Shown here: positions 1 through 11,880 of the stretch, in pieces
How the letters are laid out: the number at the start of each line of letters is the position of its first letter
Position numbering within the stretch: the stretch's first letter is position 1
Origin: Torymus aiolomorphi
Lineage: Eukaryota; Arthropoda; Insecta; Hymenoptera; Torymidae
NCBI GenBank assembly: GCA_036365515.1
Contig: CM070874.1
Location: 44,515,083-44,579,082 of the forward strand
Reading direction: 5' to 3'
DNA: 64,000 nucleotides
Position numbers and translations under genes: made by a program
Notes under the pieces: model-generated
What the model was told of the DNA's origin: nothing
Database searches by the model: none
The model's input: the letters and a program-made list of their open reading frames with translations, nothing else

Positions 1-1400
1 AAGTATAATAATTCTACATGTACTGTGTGCATAAACATGATTTATTACTTTTATTACCAAAAATATTATTCCTTGTGTCCGTTTTTTTAGACGCTAGAAA
101 ATTCATATAAATTTATAATCTATATTGAAAAGAGCTTGTGTGTGTCTTTTTTTTAATGCTGAAAAATTCATATAAATTTATAGCCTATAGGCAATGAAAA
201 GAGCTTTACACTTTACTAACTAGATTCACGGATCAGTATTTAATATGTAGAAGCAATCGGTTTATACGATTTACCTGATCTTTAAACATATGAATATTTA
301 CATGAAAATGACCAATTGACCATAGCTACACTTTGAACTGCAAACCGTCGGGCCCGCCAAGTATGTATGGGAGAACGGAGGACCACCCCTGCTAGAGTAG
401 CTCTAGACTTCTCTTGTCCTCCCAAGATGCGCAATATTGTACTATAGAGAGTTCTAAATTGAGAAAGAATAAGGAAAAATATAAGGGATGGTAACTATGT
501 ACCATTGTTTCGTAAAGGGTCCACAATGTGTTTGCAAAAGAAAGATTTTATGGAGATACATTGTGCTCACGACGAGGAAAAATAATGTTTGTACGACGGG
601 TGTAAGATTTTATAGTCTTATTTGATAAATAATCCCTGAAGCCAACTTCTACTATTATACCTATGTTCGTCAAGTTAACTTACGGATACTTGACTACAAT
701 AAATTGATTTCAGTACTTTCTTGTGTTTAATTTGTATAGAAGGATAAAGAAATTTTAATACATTTCTGAGAATAGTCATATAGTTATTTCGGAGAGTTGT
801 TTGCATTACTTGACTATCGATAATTGATTTCACAACTTTCGATTGTTTAATTTGCAGTGAACAATGTGAATGTATTTACATACAATTTGTTGAGTATATA
901 ATTGGCTCGAAGAATATTTTTTTCAATAATTTTGCATCTTATTTACATATGCGAAAATAACTGTATGAATAACTAAATTTATTTTTAGTATCGCATTTTA
1001 ATTTTATTTCAGTGCTAATGTATATCTGTATACGTAACATGGTATACGTAACCGGAATAGTCAAAGTGCTATCTAAGGGGCGTAATTGCTTTTTATTTTG
1101 TGGTTCAATATACATATATCTACAAAAATATAAAATTATCAAGTGTTACTAAATTATAAATTTAACATGTGTAATAGTAATAGCGATAATTTTGAACCTA
1201 TTGCATATTTTACGGATATTACAGTGCTAGCATATATTTGTATATACATAGTGTACGTAATAAGAATAGTCATAGTGATATCTTATGAGCGTGTTGATAG
1301 CTTTTTTATTACTGATAAATGTATTTATTCAAGAAAACTTGATTACATTATCAGTAATATTTAAAAAATGTATCATGATTATTTCATGAGTTTTAGCGCC
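1..1400. other. AT-rich intergenic DNA with diverged short duplications
   Basis: No supportable gene is seen. Three diverged local duplications can be read: about 90-135 against 157-207, about 665-740 against 790-860, and about 975-1090 against 1190-1300. Short open frames here are AT-rich and look like chance. The stretch just precedes the decayed gene at 1560, so it may contain old flank of that repeat family. Confidence 0.5.
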
Positions 1401-1404
1401 ATCT

Positions 1405-1540
1405 GTGAGTAATTTTTGGAACTAAAAGTTCTACTCCAGATTGAGCATATCTTCAGCGCCATCTACTTTTCCATATTAATAGTTGGCTCCACCTGCATTG
1501 TCGACTGAACCCAACACGATTTTTGTTGAGTATCACATAC
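1405..1540 (+). repeat. Dispersed repeat upstream of the decayed gene (second copy near 41035-41147)
   Basis: A block containing TTTTTGGAACTAAAAGTTC, TAGTTGGCTCCACCT and CATTGTCGACT recurs in the same orientation at about 41040-41147, where it is not followed by the gene. The copy here has an extra segment with a second AGCGCCATCT motif. This suggests that the gene at 1560 belongs to a mobile or amplified unit of which this is the upstream part. That link is inference. Confidence 0.65.
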
Positions 1541-1559
1541 GAGTAACCTGTACAAAAAA

Positions 1560-3207
1560 ATGTATTCTCCGTTAACAGAAAAACAAGATGTTACTCGAGA
1601 AATTCCACAAAGTGTTACATCCCGCATGAATACGTCTCACACTTCTAATAGCACACAATATCTCAAGAATGACAAATTATTTGTAAGAAATCGTTTAAAA
1701 AAGTCCTCTAGTAATAAAATAGTTCGTTCTCATAATACTAAAAAGAGCGAACAATCTTTTATTGAGCAAGATGACAATTCTGTATTCGCACCAGGTAGTC
1801 GTGATTTTCTCAAAAAAAAAATAAATTGAGAAAATGAAAATGCTATTTGGCAGACACGGTGGAGAATTTATATAAAAAATATTGTACGGTATCCGGGAAT
1901 AAAATATCCAAAGCAACATTCTATAATCTTAAACCTTTTTGGGTTGTACCTCGAAATATTAGTAACCGCGATACTTGCCTATATGTAAGCAATACGCAAA
2001 TTTTCAATTAATAACCGACAGATTATATCTCTTGAAAGTTATCAAATTCAAGAGTTCAGATGAATTTGGAAAGTTTGCTTGTTGTGATATAACAGAAGAA
2101 GAGTGTATGTTTAGAGAATGTGACCGATGCGCAAATACAAAAGTAACATGTAATGATAATTTATTAGAAGAGAAAACTTATTATAGTCAATGGATGACTG
2201 AGAAAGTTGATCGAGTAGGTGCTAAGGGTGTAAATTATAAGGTCCAAATATCTTTTAAAAAGAAGTATCATTGTAGAGTATCCGAATTAATCGATTTGTT
2301 ACATTCAAAAATATCCGTATATTTAAAACATGTGTTTACAGTAACACATCAGAGCAAAGTGATCGTACAAATAAAAAATAGTCTAAATGAAAACGAGATT
2401 TTTATTGTAATCGATTTTTCACAAAATTACAATTTAAAATATAATCAAGAAATTCAGAGCGTTTTTCACTTCGGAGCCTGTAAAAAAACAAACATCGCTT
2501 CAAACGGGATCATTTATTTACAAAGATAATGTTACTGGCCTTCAATGCATCTCGTTTATTTCCGTTTCGGATTGCTTGAGACACGATGCAGCTGCGGCTT
2601 GAACTCTTCTTAAGCCAGTGTTTACGTACATAAAAGAATACGTACCAAATTTGAACTCAATTACTTCCAAAGTGATGGACCTAGCAGCCAATATAAAAAT
2701 AAAAAGAACTTTTTCTTACTTAATTATCATTGTAACAAAATGAATTTAAAATAAGCATTTTGGAATTTTACGGGAGCTGGACATGGTAAGAGCATAGCCG
2801 ATGCTGTAGGCGGTACCGTGAAATCATTATGCGATAGGAGGGTCATGCTCAGCAAGGATATCCTTAGTGCCAAAGACATCTATGATATCATTAATAATGA
2901 TAATTGCAAAGCGAAATCCTTTTTAATTTTGAAAAGCGATATAGAAAATGTAGACAAGATAATCCCCCTCGATTTAACAGCTATTAAAGATATAACACTT
3001 GCTCATCAAGTTGTTTGGGTAGATTCTAAGAAAGACTCTCTATCATTTCATTATTTGTCCTGTTACGAATGTAAAACCGAAAATTACATTCATTATAGTT
3101 TAAAAAATAGTAAAATACCGTATGAATCACACAAAGAATCTGAAAAAAAAGATTATAGCGAGGGTGATTGGATTGTTGTCATGTATTGTGACGAGGAGCA
3201 CGCTTAA
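1560..3207 (+). pseudogene. Decayed intronless gene of an uncharacterised arthropod/cnidarian-type family (possible transposase-like domain)
   Basis: Homologous pieces are spread over three frames in collinear order. They include KISKATFYNLKPFWVVP and NISNRDTCLYV near 1897-1980, then ANFQLITDRL, a Cys-rich stretch (CRDITEEEC-like, C-x4-C-x2-C) and DFSQNY with HFGACK from 1975-2529. After a frameshift come SVSDCLRHDAAAA, then FQSDGPSSQYKNKKNFFLL near 2670-2720, WNFTGAGHGKSIADAVGG near 2760-2815, and a C-terminal end GDWIVVMY at 2818-3207. I recognise this order (PFWVV..RDTCLC, DFSENY, SDGP..QYKN, GHGK..D..GG) as a family common in arthropod and cnidarian genomes and lacking an assigned function. 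The three conserved Asp-containing blocks resemble a DDE-type layout, but that is only a guess. At least three frameshifts and two in-frame stops (near 2590 and 2755) make it non-functional. Confidence 0.7.
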
Positions 3208-3590
3208 CAGCAGTGCCCTCGTCGCGCCGTATTCCTCGGCGCCCGCGTTGGCCAAGCCCGTGTATGTACGCAACGTTGCTGCTACATACTAATACGGCTT
3301 TTCCCTTTTCGAGGATTCGGCAATGCAGCGGAAAGGAGAGCGCGGTCCTAGAGATGCGAAATACGCACGCACACGGACACACACGCGCAGGCAAAAAACA
3401 GCGGAGAGGGGAACGACGCTGGAAAGAAGAGAGCCGGCATCGATGTCGCGCGAGGTGTCGCGCGGCAATTACCATTAAAGGCGGGCAGTCTAGTCACGGC
3501 GCCCGTCGGCGCAGGCCAGCTAGCTGCACAAAAGTCTTGGCTGAGTAACTAGGGCGCGTACCAGCCCTTTTATCTATCCGCACATCACGC
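3208..3590. other. GC-rich non-coding stretch between the decayed gene and the LTR element
   Basis: Composition changes sharply from AT-rich to GC-rich at the end of the decayed gene. Overlapping open frames exist on both strands but show no motif and have Arg-rich composition typical of chance frames in GC-rich DNA. No gene is called. Confidence 0.5.
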
Positions 3591-3602
3591 ATCTCACGGG
3601 AT

Positions 3603-3831
<229 letters not shown>

Positions 3832-4154
3832 ACTACATCTATCTCGCAGTGTTTCCCTCTTTATTTAGCCATTTGTCTGTTCAGCCAGCCAGTCCCCGAT
3901 CGCGAATGCAGCACAAACGGCCCAGTTGTCTATTCCCTTTCACCCTTTCCAGCTATTGGTATTAGCCGTTTTCTCATCAATTTCAATTGTTAAGCGAAAT
4001 GAAAATGGAATTAACAGGCCGGGAAAATATGTATCTTCAATTTTAAAGACGAGCAGCCAGTTGAGCGTGCAGGCGGAGCAGCAATTTGCGCAGCTTCCTC
4101 CTTGCACGAGTGGGGGCCGATGGCGTGGCGATTGGAGTTGGAGAGAGACAGCGT

Positions 4155-4583
4155 CTCCGTGACAGCGTCCCTCTCCGAGACAGGCGAGTGTAATGTATTC
4201 CTGGCCCCATTATGGCCCGCGTACGCGTGCGCGTGTCTAGCGAGCGCCGAGTAATCGGCAGCGCACGGCGATCGCCCTGCATAGAGAGCGGAGTCTTTGG
4301 ACTCCGATAACGGGGCCGCGCACCAGTGTGCGTGAAGTGGCACGACTTGCCGTTTCGATTGTCGGGTAATATCTTGTGTTTCTTTCAATGAATAAAAGGA
4401 AAGTCTATTGTATTGTAATTCGTGAGTATTCTATATTGCGTGCGCCCTTTTTCCTACTTTTCCTCTCAGCACAGGAGTCGGCCTCCCACCGACTCCGCGG
4501 CAGTCGAAACGTCAGCCTTCGGATCCTGCAACTATAAATAAGTTGTGCGTTGTTGCCAGGGAAAGGTAAGGTACAACGTTACA
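4155..4583 (+). repeat. Left LTR, conserved part
   Basis: Near-identical to 7373-7798. It starts CTCCGTGACAGCGTCC and ends CAACGTTACA. It contains AATAAAAGGAAAGTC (polyadenylation signal, about 4390) and ACTATAAATAAGTTG (TATA-like, about 4528). Upstream of 4155 the two copies diverge until the shared GA microsatellite. Confidence 0.85.
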
Positions 4584-4585
4584 AA

Positions 4586-4605
4586 TGGCGATCCTGCCAG
4601 GATTG
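4586..4605 (+). other. Primer-binding site, tRNA-Arg-like
   Basis: TGGCGATCCTGCCAGGATTG starts 2 bases after the left LTR. It is the complement of a tRNA 3' end finishing in CCA. The CGATCCTG/CAGGATCG acceptor pattern resembles an insect tRNA-Arg, as used by mdg1-type elements. The tRNA assignment comes from memory of tRNA sequences. Confidence 0.6.
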
Positions 4606-5224
4606 CTGTCGTGCTGAAGGAAAGTGGAAAAAGGAAAATAGTGAGACGGCAATTCATAGTGGAATTCGCGGTGTCCGCGAATCGCGCCGAAATTCGCAGC
4701 ACAAAATGGCGGATTTTTGAATTTGGACTCGTCCGAATTTGAAAATTCTCCGTTGTTGGAAATTTCGATCGCGATCGAAATAATCAAGGACGCCGCGAAT
4801 AGCGAGGGGAACAGAGCTGAGACTCTTGATTCGCATAGCGAGAAGGTCGTTGGATAATTCGGCGACCTTATTGTTGTGCGGGCACACTCAGCTACCGGCG
4901 AGTGCTTATGTCAAGGGATTATCGCCGTGCTATTGAAGTCGGATAGGCGAACGGCTCGGAGCATGACTATGGCTTTAAGTCGACTGTCGAATATTACACG
5001 CAGTTTGTAATATTTTGAATATTATTTTGTGGTCGAGGGGAAACAGAAAATGCTCACGAGTCTGTTCGACGTGTAGGCTGAGTTCTGTGTGTGAGTAAGA
5101 GTGCTGCGTGCAATTATTTCTTTTGATTTTAAATTGAACCATTGGTAGATGAATTTTAATGATTGAATTTTATGTGTTTGTGAGAAATTATTTTATTGAT
5201 TTTTATGAATTTGTGTATGTGATA

Positions 5225-5640
5225 TTTCTGATTGTGCTAACTAAAGTTAGCTTTGTGAGGCTCGTGCCGTGCGTTTAATTGCACGCGCGAGCATAGAGAG
5301 CGGCAGCGCGGAAGCGTGCCGATAGCGAGGTTCGCCGTGTGCAAGTGTACACGGGGACGTATCGTGGTTCTGCTAAGTAGGCGATAGCGCTGATTAGCGG
5401 GGGAGGAGTGACTGTTTTTAAATTGCGATACTTGACGCGTGTATTTTTAAGTGTGTTGTTTTAATTTATTGGATTGATTGGAATGATTATTGGGTTTTAT
5501 TGTGTGTTGTGCTAGCTGAAGCTAGTATGTATGTAACTCGCGCCGTGCGTTCAATTGCACGCGCGGGTTTAGAGAGCGGCAGCGCGTAAGCGTGCCGATA
5601 GTGAAATTCGCTGTGCGTCGTGCGCGTACGCGAATTTAGA
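5225..5640 (+). repeat. Diverged internal duplication in the LARD interior
   Basis: Two units about 270 bp apart (5231-5345 and 5505-5625) share the same series: GTGCTAACTAAAGTTAGC or its variant, CCGTGCGTTYAATTGCACGC, then AGAGAGCGGCAGCGCG and AAGCGTGCCGATAG. The strict conservation of the palindromic GCGT..AATTGCACGC part hints at a structured RNA leader, perhaps dimerisation or packaging. The function is inference. Confidence 0.7.
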
Positions 5641-7090
5641 GGATTGGCCGAGCGAGTTGTAATCGCTCCTCGGCCACAGTTTCCGCCATTCCGGGTAAAA
5701 GTTGTGAAACCCTGTTGATGTCGCGTTTGTTCCCTCCGCGGTATTCTGCGTGTAGAGCAGGATATTTAGATAAAATTAGGGATAACGTGAATTGCTATAT
5801 GTTAGCGTTCGAATCTTAATTTCATTCACGGTCGGGATAATCAAGGCGAGATGGCATCTTCTATGCACTTGCATTGTGGTATTGCGGGTGTGCGGGCGTG
5901 AGAGGGGATCACGACGAAGCTAACATCGCGCGTGCTAATGGTGTTGCTTGATCCGGACGGGCTTAACACCGAGGGTACGCGTGCGGAGTGGCGCGATTAA
6001 AGATGGCAATTCAACGGGACGAGAGTCGATCCGGGTTTGGATTTGCCGAGATGAGTTGATGATTTCCGAAGAGTGCTTGCCTGCGACTACGGCCGAGATA
6101 AAAAAACGCAAGCCTCTCGCGAGGAAATCAGTTTCCCGGGGCTGGGCAAGAGTACCAGCTGGCGCGGGAGGTGATAGAGAGCACCAGCGCTGTGTACTTC
6201 GAAGCAAGGGCCCTTGCTGAGTGATTGAGTCGCACAAACATGTACAACCACCGCCACGCACGTGGAGCACATAAAGCGCTGCCACACTCATCGTTTCATC
6301 GATGTCGGCGCGATCGTTGGGGATAGAGAGTCGATCTTCTCGCGCCTTGCACGGCGCGATGGAAGAACGAATAGAGAGTTGTCAGCGAGTTCGACGCGTG
6401 ACATTCGGAAGCCGGAACCCGTGAGTTCTGAGGGCGAAATCGAGCGATAGGTTGCAGCGAGTGGGCCGGGCGTGCCGCTTTGTATGGCTTGGCATCGGGA
6501 ATGTGGATGGATCGCACCGATGGCAGACAGTATCGCCGGTAAAGACTGTCATCGTGTGCATGATGTCGCTATCCCCAGGCCAGCCTTTGCGCTTTGGCGG
6601 GCCGCATGCTGCAACTGTTCGGCTTGTCCCGCTCGCGAGGAAAAAAACTTCGCGGATTTTGGGAAGTTCCGGGTAGGCCACGGGATGCGGACGAGGGCTG
6701 GATAGCTGAGGAAAGCCGCGAATGCCGGTAGCAACTTTGATTCGGTAGAGAACCTACGGGGCGTCGCGTCGACTACGGAGAGATGAAAGTTCAGCGCGGG
6801 TCAGAAAGCATCGAGTGACGGGAGTAAGGGGCGTCAGTCGACGACTTAGAGAGTGTCGTGCCGGAGGTATGAAAGGGTGGTGGGAGCAAACCTACATGTT
6901 TCAGTGCCTGCTAACGTGCCGTCGGGTACGAGCAGTAGAGAGATGCAGCAGCAGCTGTGCACCAGGGCAGGCCGCGGCCGCCTTGGTAGAGCGCTGTTGG
7001 GTGCACATACCGAGCTCTTGCGGGAGAACCGTTTGCGCAGAGAATGGCCTGAAAGTAGTAAGACAGGGACGTTGGGTAAAGTAAATCTCA

Positions 7091-7098
7091 TGGGATCA

Positions 7099-7184
<86 letters not shown>
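7091..7184 (+). repeat. (GA)n microsatellite at the start of the right LTR
   Basis: It begins GGGATCAAGAGAGAGACAG, matching the lead of the run at 3605. It is followed by a sequence (7185-7372) unrelated to the corresponding part of the left LTR. Confidence 0.85.
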
Positions 7185-7186
<2 letters not shown>

Positions 7187-7372
7187 ACCATCAGCGCAAT
7201 CATCCGTCCGCTTCGCTCGCCGTTGCCGTGCCAGCAACTCTTCTGCCATCATCCTCGCCTACAGCGGCCTCAATCCCACCATCTCGGCCGGCGAGGCCGA
7301 TACCAACATGTTGGTCAGCGACGACAACAGCGGCGTGAGGAGCAGCGCAACCGAGACATCGGCCACAGCCAG

Positions 7373-7798
7373 CTCCGTGACAGCGTCCCTCTCCGAGACA
7401 GGCGAGTGTAATGTATTCCTGGCCCCATTGTGGCCCGCGTGCGCGTGGGCGTATCTAGCGAGCACCGAGTAATCAGCAGCGGACGGCGATCGCCCTGCAT
7501 ATAGAGAGCGGAGTCTTTAGACTCCGATAACGAGGCCGCGCACCAGTGTGCGTGACGTGGCACGAATTGCCGTTTCGATTGTCGGGTAATATCTTGTGTT
7601 TCTTTCAATGAATAAAAGGAAAGTCTATTTTAATTCGTGAGTATTCTATATTGCGTGCCCCCTTTTTCCTACTCTTCCTCTCAGCACAGGAGTCGGCCTC
7701 CCACCGACTCCGCGGCAGTCGGAGCGTCAGCCTCCGGATCCTGCAGCTATAAATAAGTTGGGCATTGTTGCCAGGGAAAGGTAAGGTACAACGTTACA
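7373..7798 (+). repeat. Right LTR, conserved part
   Basis: Matches 4155-4583 with scattered substitutions and one short deletion near 7628. It carries the same AATAAAAGGAAAGTC signal and the same ending CAACGTTACA. Confidence 0.85.
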
Positions 7799-9469
7799 GT
7801 ATAATAAAATTTGGTATCCAGGGATAATATTAAAAATTGAAAGCGAGCGCATAAAAACAAGATTTTTAGAGTATACAGGTCACTTTTTTAAATTACCACT
7901 TGTTGATGATGTACATGCAACTCGAATTTGTGTCAAATAGAAAAGCCTATTATTATTAGAAAAAAGGAAGAAATACAAAAAATACGATACATCAGTTTAG
8001 TGACAAAACAATGGAGTTTGTGAATGCAGCAGCGAAAAACTGTAGGATTTATGAATCTTGATTTAATAAAAGTTATTTAGTATTAAATATTGTTTAATCT
8101 TTTAGTAGCAAAATGTCATAATTATTAGTTAAAGTAGATAACCAAATCGCCCATCATTGTAGTTTTTAAATTTAAATGAAAAAAAAAAAACTTATTTCAA
8201 AACCATAAATATAACGAATTATAATTTAATTAACAATTTAAAACATTACTAATTATTATTTTCTATCACGAAAATGCTTTAATATTGCATAAAAACTTGA
8301 ATTAATGAGCTACATACAACAGTATTTGACTTCAAACGCGTTGTTGGTTACGATCAATATTTCGCTCAAAATCACTGAAAACGCAAACGACAGTTCAAGC
8401 TATAAATTGCTCTAGAAAAAGTAGTCCACTTGATGGACGCTGTACAGCGGCGGATCTTCATTCTATATGCTATAATGAAGAAGAAAAACCGGGCCCCGAA
8501 AATGTGCTCGAAAAAATTTTTCAAATCGTTATTTCGGATTTTGTCGCCACTTTCATCAGAATTGCACTTTTTGGCCACCCTATACTAAAATCAATCAATA
8601 TTAAAAGTTTCCTAGCTCCATTAAAAATCCATGCTTTTAAAAAAATCCAACGTGGCGCTTAGAGTAAAGCAACACCTTTCATATCTCGTCCGATTTAAAA
8701 AAACCACTGCCAATTCATTGGCCCGTGGCTTCCTCAAACTTAATTTGCTTATTCCTTTAATTAAGTTTTAATAACAAAATTTATAATTTTTGCAACAATT
8801 TATGACATAATTATAATTAAATTCATTTATGAAGATTAAAAATCATTAATTTTTAAATTATGTATAAAATATGAATAAAATAATAGGTATGTTGCTAGGA
8901 GAGGAAGCTTTGTGATAGTAATTTTTTGAGTTATTGTAAAAACATGTTATAATTGTTTTTCGAGGTGTTAGGAATCAAAATACATGATTTTTGAAAAATG
9001 TTATAAAAATTGCTTGAAATGCTAAAGTACAAGAGCAACTTCAATGAAATTTTTATGCATAACTTCTTTGTAACCTTGACTTATGTATACTGCTATGGAC
9101 AAAACTTTATTTATAGATTTTCTTTCTGTCAAAATTTATTACATTATACACGGAAAAAAGTTTGGGACTACAGCACTCTCAATAGAGATAGCAGTAGTAG
9201 CAAACGAGCGGACCCCCACTGTACCATGAATGAGAAAGCAACACTCCCAGTTCGGGAGCGCTACGGTCGCAAACCGGTACAGCTACAGTCCCGGGTGCAG
9301 AGAACGCAGCAGTCTCTGTCCTGGGATTGCAGAAGCTCTTTTCTTAAGGTAGAAAAAGTTGTCTGTGATCGAATGTTTTTGTGTGGTTAATACAAGAATA
9401 TTGTGATCTGTAACGGTATCCATATTTATAATTAATTTAAGAGTTACTTTTCAAACGTAATGTAAATAT
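7799..9469. other. AT-rich intergenic DNA
   Basis: No gene is recognised. A short block at about 8695-8765 (CTGCCAATTCATTGGC followed by GGCTTCCTC) is related to blocks at 41930-41965 (inverted) and 46405-46455, which lie in the arms of element A. A GC-richer patch at 9165-9385 contains an open frame with no recognisable motif. The rest is low-complexity AT sequence. Confidence 0.5.
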
Positions 9470-9545
9470 TTTGATAGGTTGTTTGTATGTGCAATGAAAC
9501 ACGTGGATCCTTTTGAGCAATGAAGTATTTTATTAATTTACTATC

Positions 9546-9592
9546 AGTCGACGTTTCGGAATCATTGTAGGATTCCCTTTTCCAGAGACTAG
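9546..9592 (-). ncRNA. Degenerate hammerhead-ribozyme-like motif (mirrored at 11414-11461, plus strand)
   Basis: Reading the minus strand here (plus strand at 11414), AGTC pairs with a later GACT (stem I). A GGAATC..GATTCC hairpin with a 7-base loop would be stem II, followed directly by GAAAC and GTC, the 3' half of a hammerhead core. The expected CUGAUGA is replaced by CTGGAAA, so cleavage is doubtful. Minimal hammerheads in the pLTRs of Penelope-like elements are established knowledge; this assignment is by eye. Confidence 0.4.
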
Positions 9593-10215
9593 AAAACAAC
9601 GATGTAACTTAATTCGTATGATCTAATTTCGCCACTATAATAACAAACAATACACAGCACAAGTCTTACCTAATTAATTAAATTAACTAACACATACGCC
9701 CAATTTCATAGCAATGTAGTTGCTCGTTAATATAAAAAGATTGAACACGTAGCTCTCTCGACATTTTCTTTCTAACGCACGTCATATTTGCACTGTAATT
9801 AAATCGAAAAAATTATGATTAGAAGGCTGAATGTGAATTTCAAATAATCATGAACCGCACGAATTATGAAATGAACTTACTAAATAAAAAACGAAACCAT
9901 GTTGGAAAAATTAAAAACTGACAGGAACTGTGGTACATTGACCCGTTATCAAGCTAGTAGTTTTCCCCGGATGGTAGCCAACAGAGCTATCAAAGAAGGA
10001 CTGCGGATAGGTGACATCGCAGGGGATTATTTATAACCAAAAATCGAGTGGGGGGACACGACAGTACAAGCGGTGCGCCGCTCACAGTGTCCGTGGATCG
10101 CCCTGCTACTACAAAGCATCCAAGAACCATAGCGAGTCGAGAGGCTCCTGGCGCTCCTCTTCACCGCACACACATGCGCATACGCAGGAACTAAGTAGTG
10201 CAACGTCAACATCGC

Positions 10216-10960
10216 TCATACCATCGTGCTACCCCGACTTCTCAGAATACGAGAACTCGACCCTCTAGGAACTAACTGTTTTTTTCTATCTTTAATTACG
10301 TTATTGATAATATCTATGGAAGCCTTATAATCATTTTTCAACTTAATAGTATCAGTGATTCTATTCATATTATTTTTTGTATTATAAATGTGGATCATTT
10401 CTGAAAATTCTCTTTTACCTTTCTTAATTTCTTTATCCAAAACTTTAATCTTTTCAAAATTAATTCTGTGACGTGTTTCTGTGGCGTGTACGGCTAGTGC
10501 AGATTTAGTATCGCTATTTTTTACACTCAATTTATGTTCATTCATGCGAATTTTGAGTTTTCTGCTAGTTTGTCCAACATATGTTAGATCACAATCTGAA
10601 CAACCTATCTCATAAACAACGTCTCTGCTGCAAACTATTTAATCTATCTTTACCTAACGTGATGAATCTCGATAACTTGTTAATTGGTTTGTTTACAACC
10701 CTGTAACCGTGACTAGATAATATAGATTTTAGTTTAAAGCTTAAATCTTTAATAAATGGTAAAACTATAATTTTGTTGTTGTTGGCAACTGTATTCTTTG
10801 TCAGTGAACGATTATTTTTTAATTATCATGATTGTTGTTTAACTGGAAAATCCTATGTCTCATATTTTCAGAGATAAATTTCATAGGATATCCATTATTT
10901 TTAAGAAACTGAGTTGCAATATCTAGATTTTGTCTATGAAAGTATCGTAAAAGTACTTAT
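10216..10960 (-). pseudogene. Penelope-like element: RT-to-endonuclease linker and GIY-YIG endonuclease
   Basis: Reading leftwards from about 10960, the minus strand gives an RT C-terminal/linker stretch (KLSRFITLGKDRLNSL near 10660). After a frameshift near 10625 comes VVYEIGCSDCDLTYVGQTSR, then KLKIRMNEHK, SALAVHATETRHRINFEKIK and a basic helix ending at 10216. CSDCDLTYVGQTSR..R..EHK is the Penelope-type GIY-YIG signature (here YEIG and TYVG in place of the canonical letters), with the conserved Cys pair and the downstream His. Single-strand nicking of target DNA is the family's role. The frameshift and missing RT core make this copy dead. Confidence 0.8.
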
Positions 10961-10964
10961 TCCG

Positions 10965-11070
10965 GACGATTTATTCATTTCGATTCGCATCATCCTATTC
11001 AAAATAAAAGAGCAATTGTTTACAATCTTGTAGATCGTGCTATTAATCTTTCACATAAAAAATTTCATAG
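10965..11070 (+). pseudogene. Penelope-like RT C-terminal fragment
   Basis: The plus strand encodes RFIHFDSHHPIQNKRAIVYN followed by LVDRAINLSHKKFH. This matches the SxHP..K...V..L..RA...S..FH block at the end of Penelope-type RT. The frame runs straight into the inverted-repeat arm at 11071, so everything downstream of this block, including endonuclease, is deleted in this half. Confidence 0.75.
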
Positions 11071-11535
11071 ACCACAGTTCCTGTCAGTTTTTAATTTTTC
11101 CAACATGGTTTCGTTTTTTATTTAGTAAGTTCATTTCATAATTCGTGCGGTTCATGATTATTTGAAATTCACATTCAGCCTTCTAATCATAGTTTTTTCG
11201 ATTTAATTACAGTGCAAATATGACGTGCGTTAGAAAGAAAATGTCGAGAGAGCTACGTGTTCAATCTTTTTATATTGACGAGCAACTACATTGCTATGAA
11301 ATTGGGCGTATGTGCTAGTTAATTTAATTAATTAGGTAATACTTGTGCTGTGTATTGTTTGTTATTATAGTGGCGAAATTAGATCATACGAATTAAGTTA
11401 CATCGTTGTTTTCTAGTCTCTGGAAAAGGGAATCCTACAATGATTCCGAAACGTCGACTGATAGTAAATTAATAAAATACTTAATTGCTCAAAAGGATCC
11501 ACGTGTTTCATTACACATACAAACAACCTATCAAA

Positions 11536-11880
11536 GTTGAATTGCGAGCAGTCTGAAAGGACAAAAAACTCATTTGTAATGTAAATATATCCATTACATA
11601 ACCTAAAAGTTTATTTCTGATAATCTTTATAAGTGATCGATTGAAATCAAAATAACTTTTTCTATATTTGTTTACGATTGAACGTATACGAAAATTTATA
11701 TTATTAGGATTTGTCAGCGAGAAGAAATAAAAGGGAAAATTAAGACTTCGAGAGTCTATGCAATCAACTCTACTCGCAAGTAAAAGTAAACTCTATTCGC
11801 AAATGAGACAACAAAGTATAGGCAATGTAACTGTAGGCAATAAATGTAGGCAAAGTGTCGGCAATAAGGCAAAGTATAGG
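11536..11880. other. AT-rich spacer with short TAGGCAA-type tandem units; TSD of the BEL element
   Basis: About 11815-11880 repeats GTAGGCAA/TCGGCAA-like units. The last five bases, ATAGG at 11876-11880, form the left target duplication of the BEL element. No gene is seen. Confidence 0.7.

Larger units (their letters stand above)
9470..11535. mobile_element. Inverted pair of Penelope-like element fragments with 465-bp arms
   Basis: The left arm 9470-9934 is the reverse complement of the right arm 11071-11535 almost base for base. Between them lie Penelope-type coding remnants in opposite orientations: linker plus GIY-YIG endonuclease on the minus strand and an RT C-terminal piece on the plus strand. 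Penelope-like elements are known for inverted and partial copies created during integration and for pseudo-LTRs. Here both halves keep the same terminal sequence and the right one is internally deleted. Unrelated DNA at about 9940-10260 separates the left arm from the endonuclease remnant. Confidence 0.8.
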
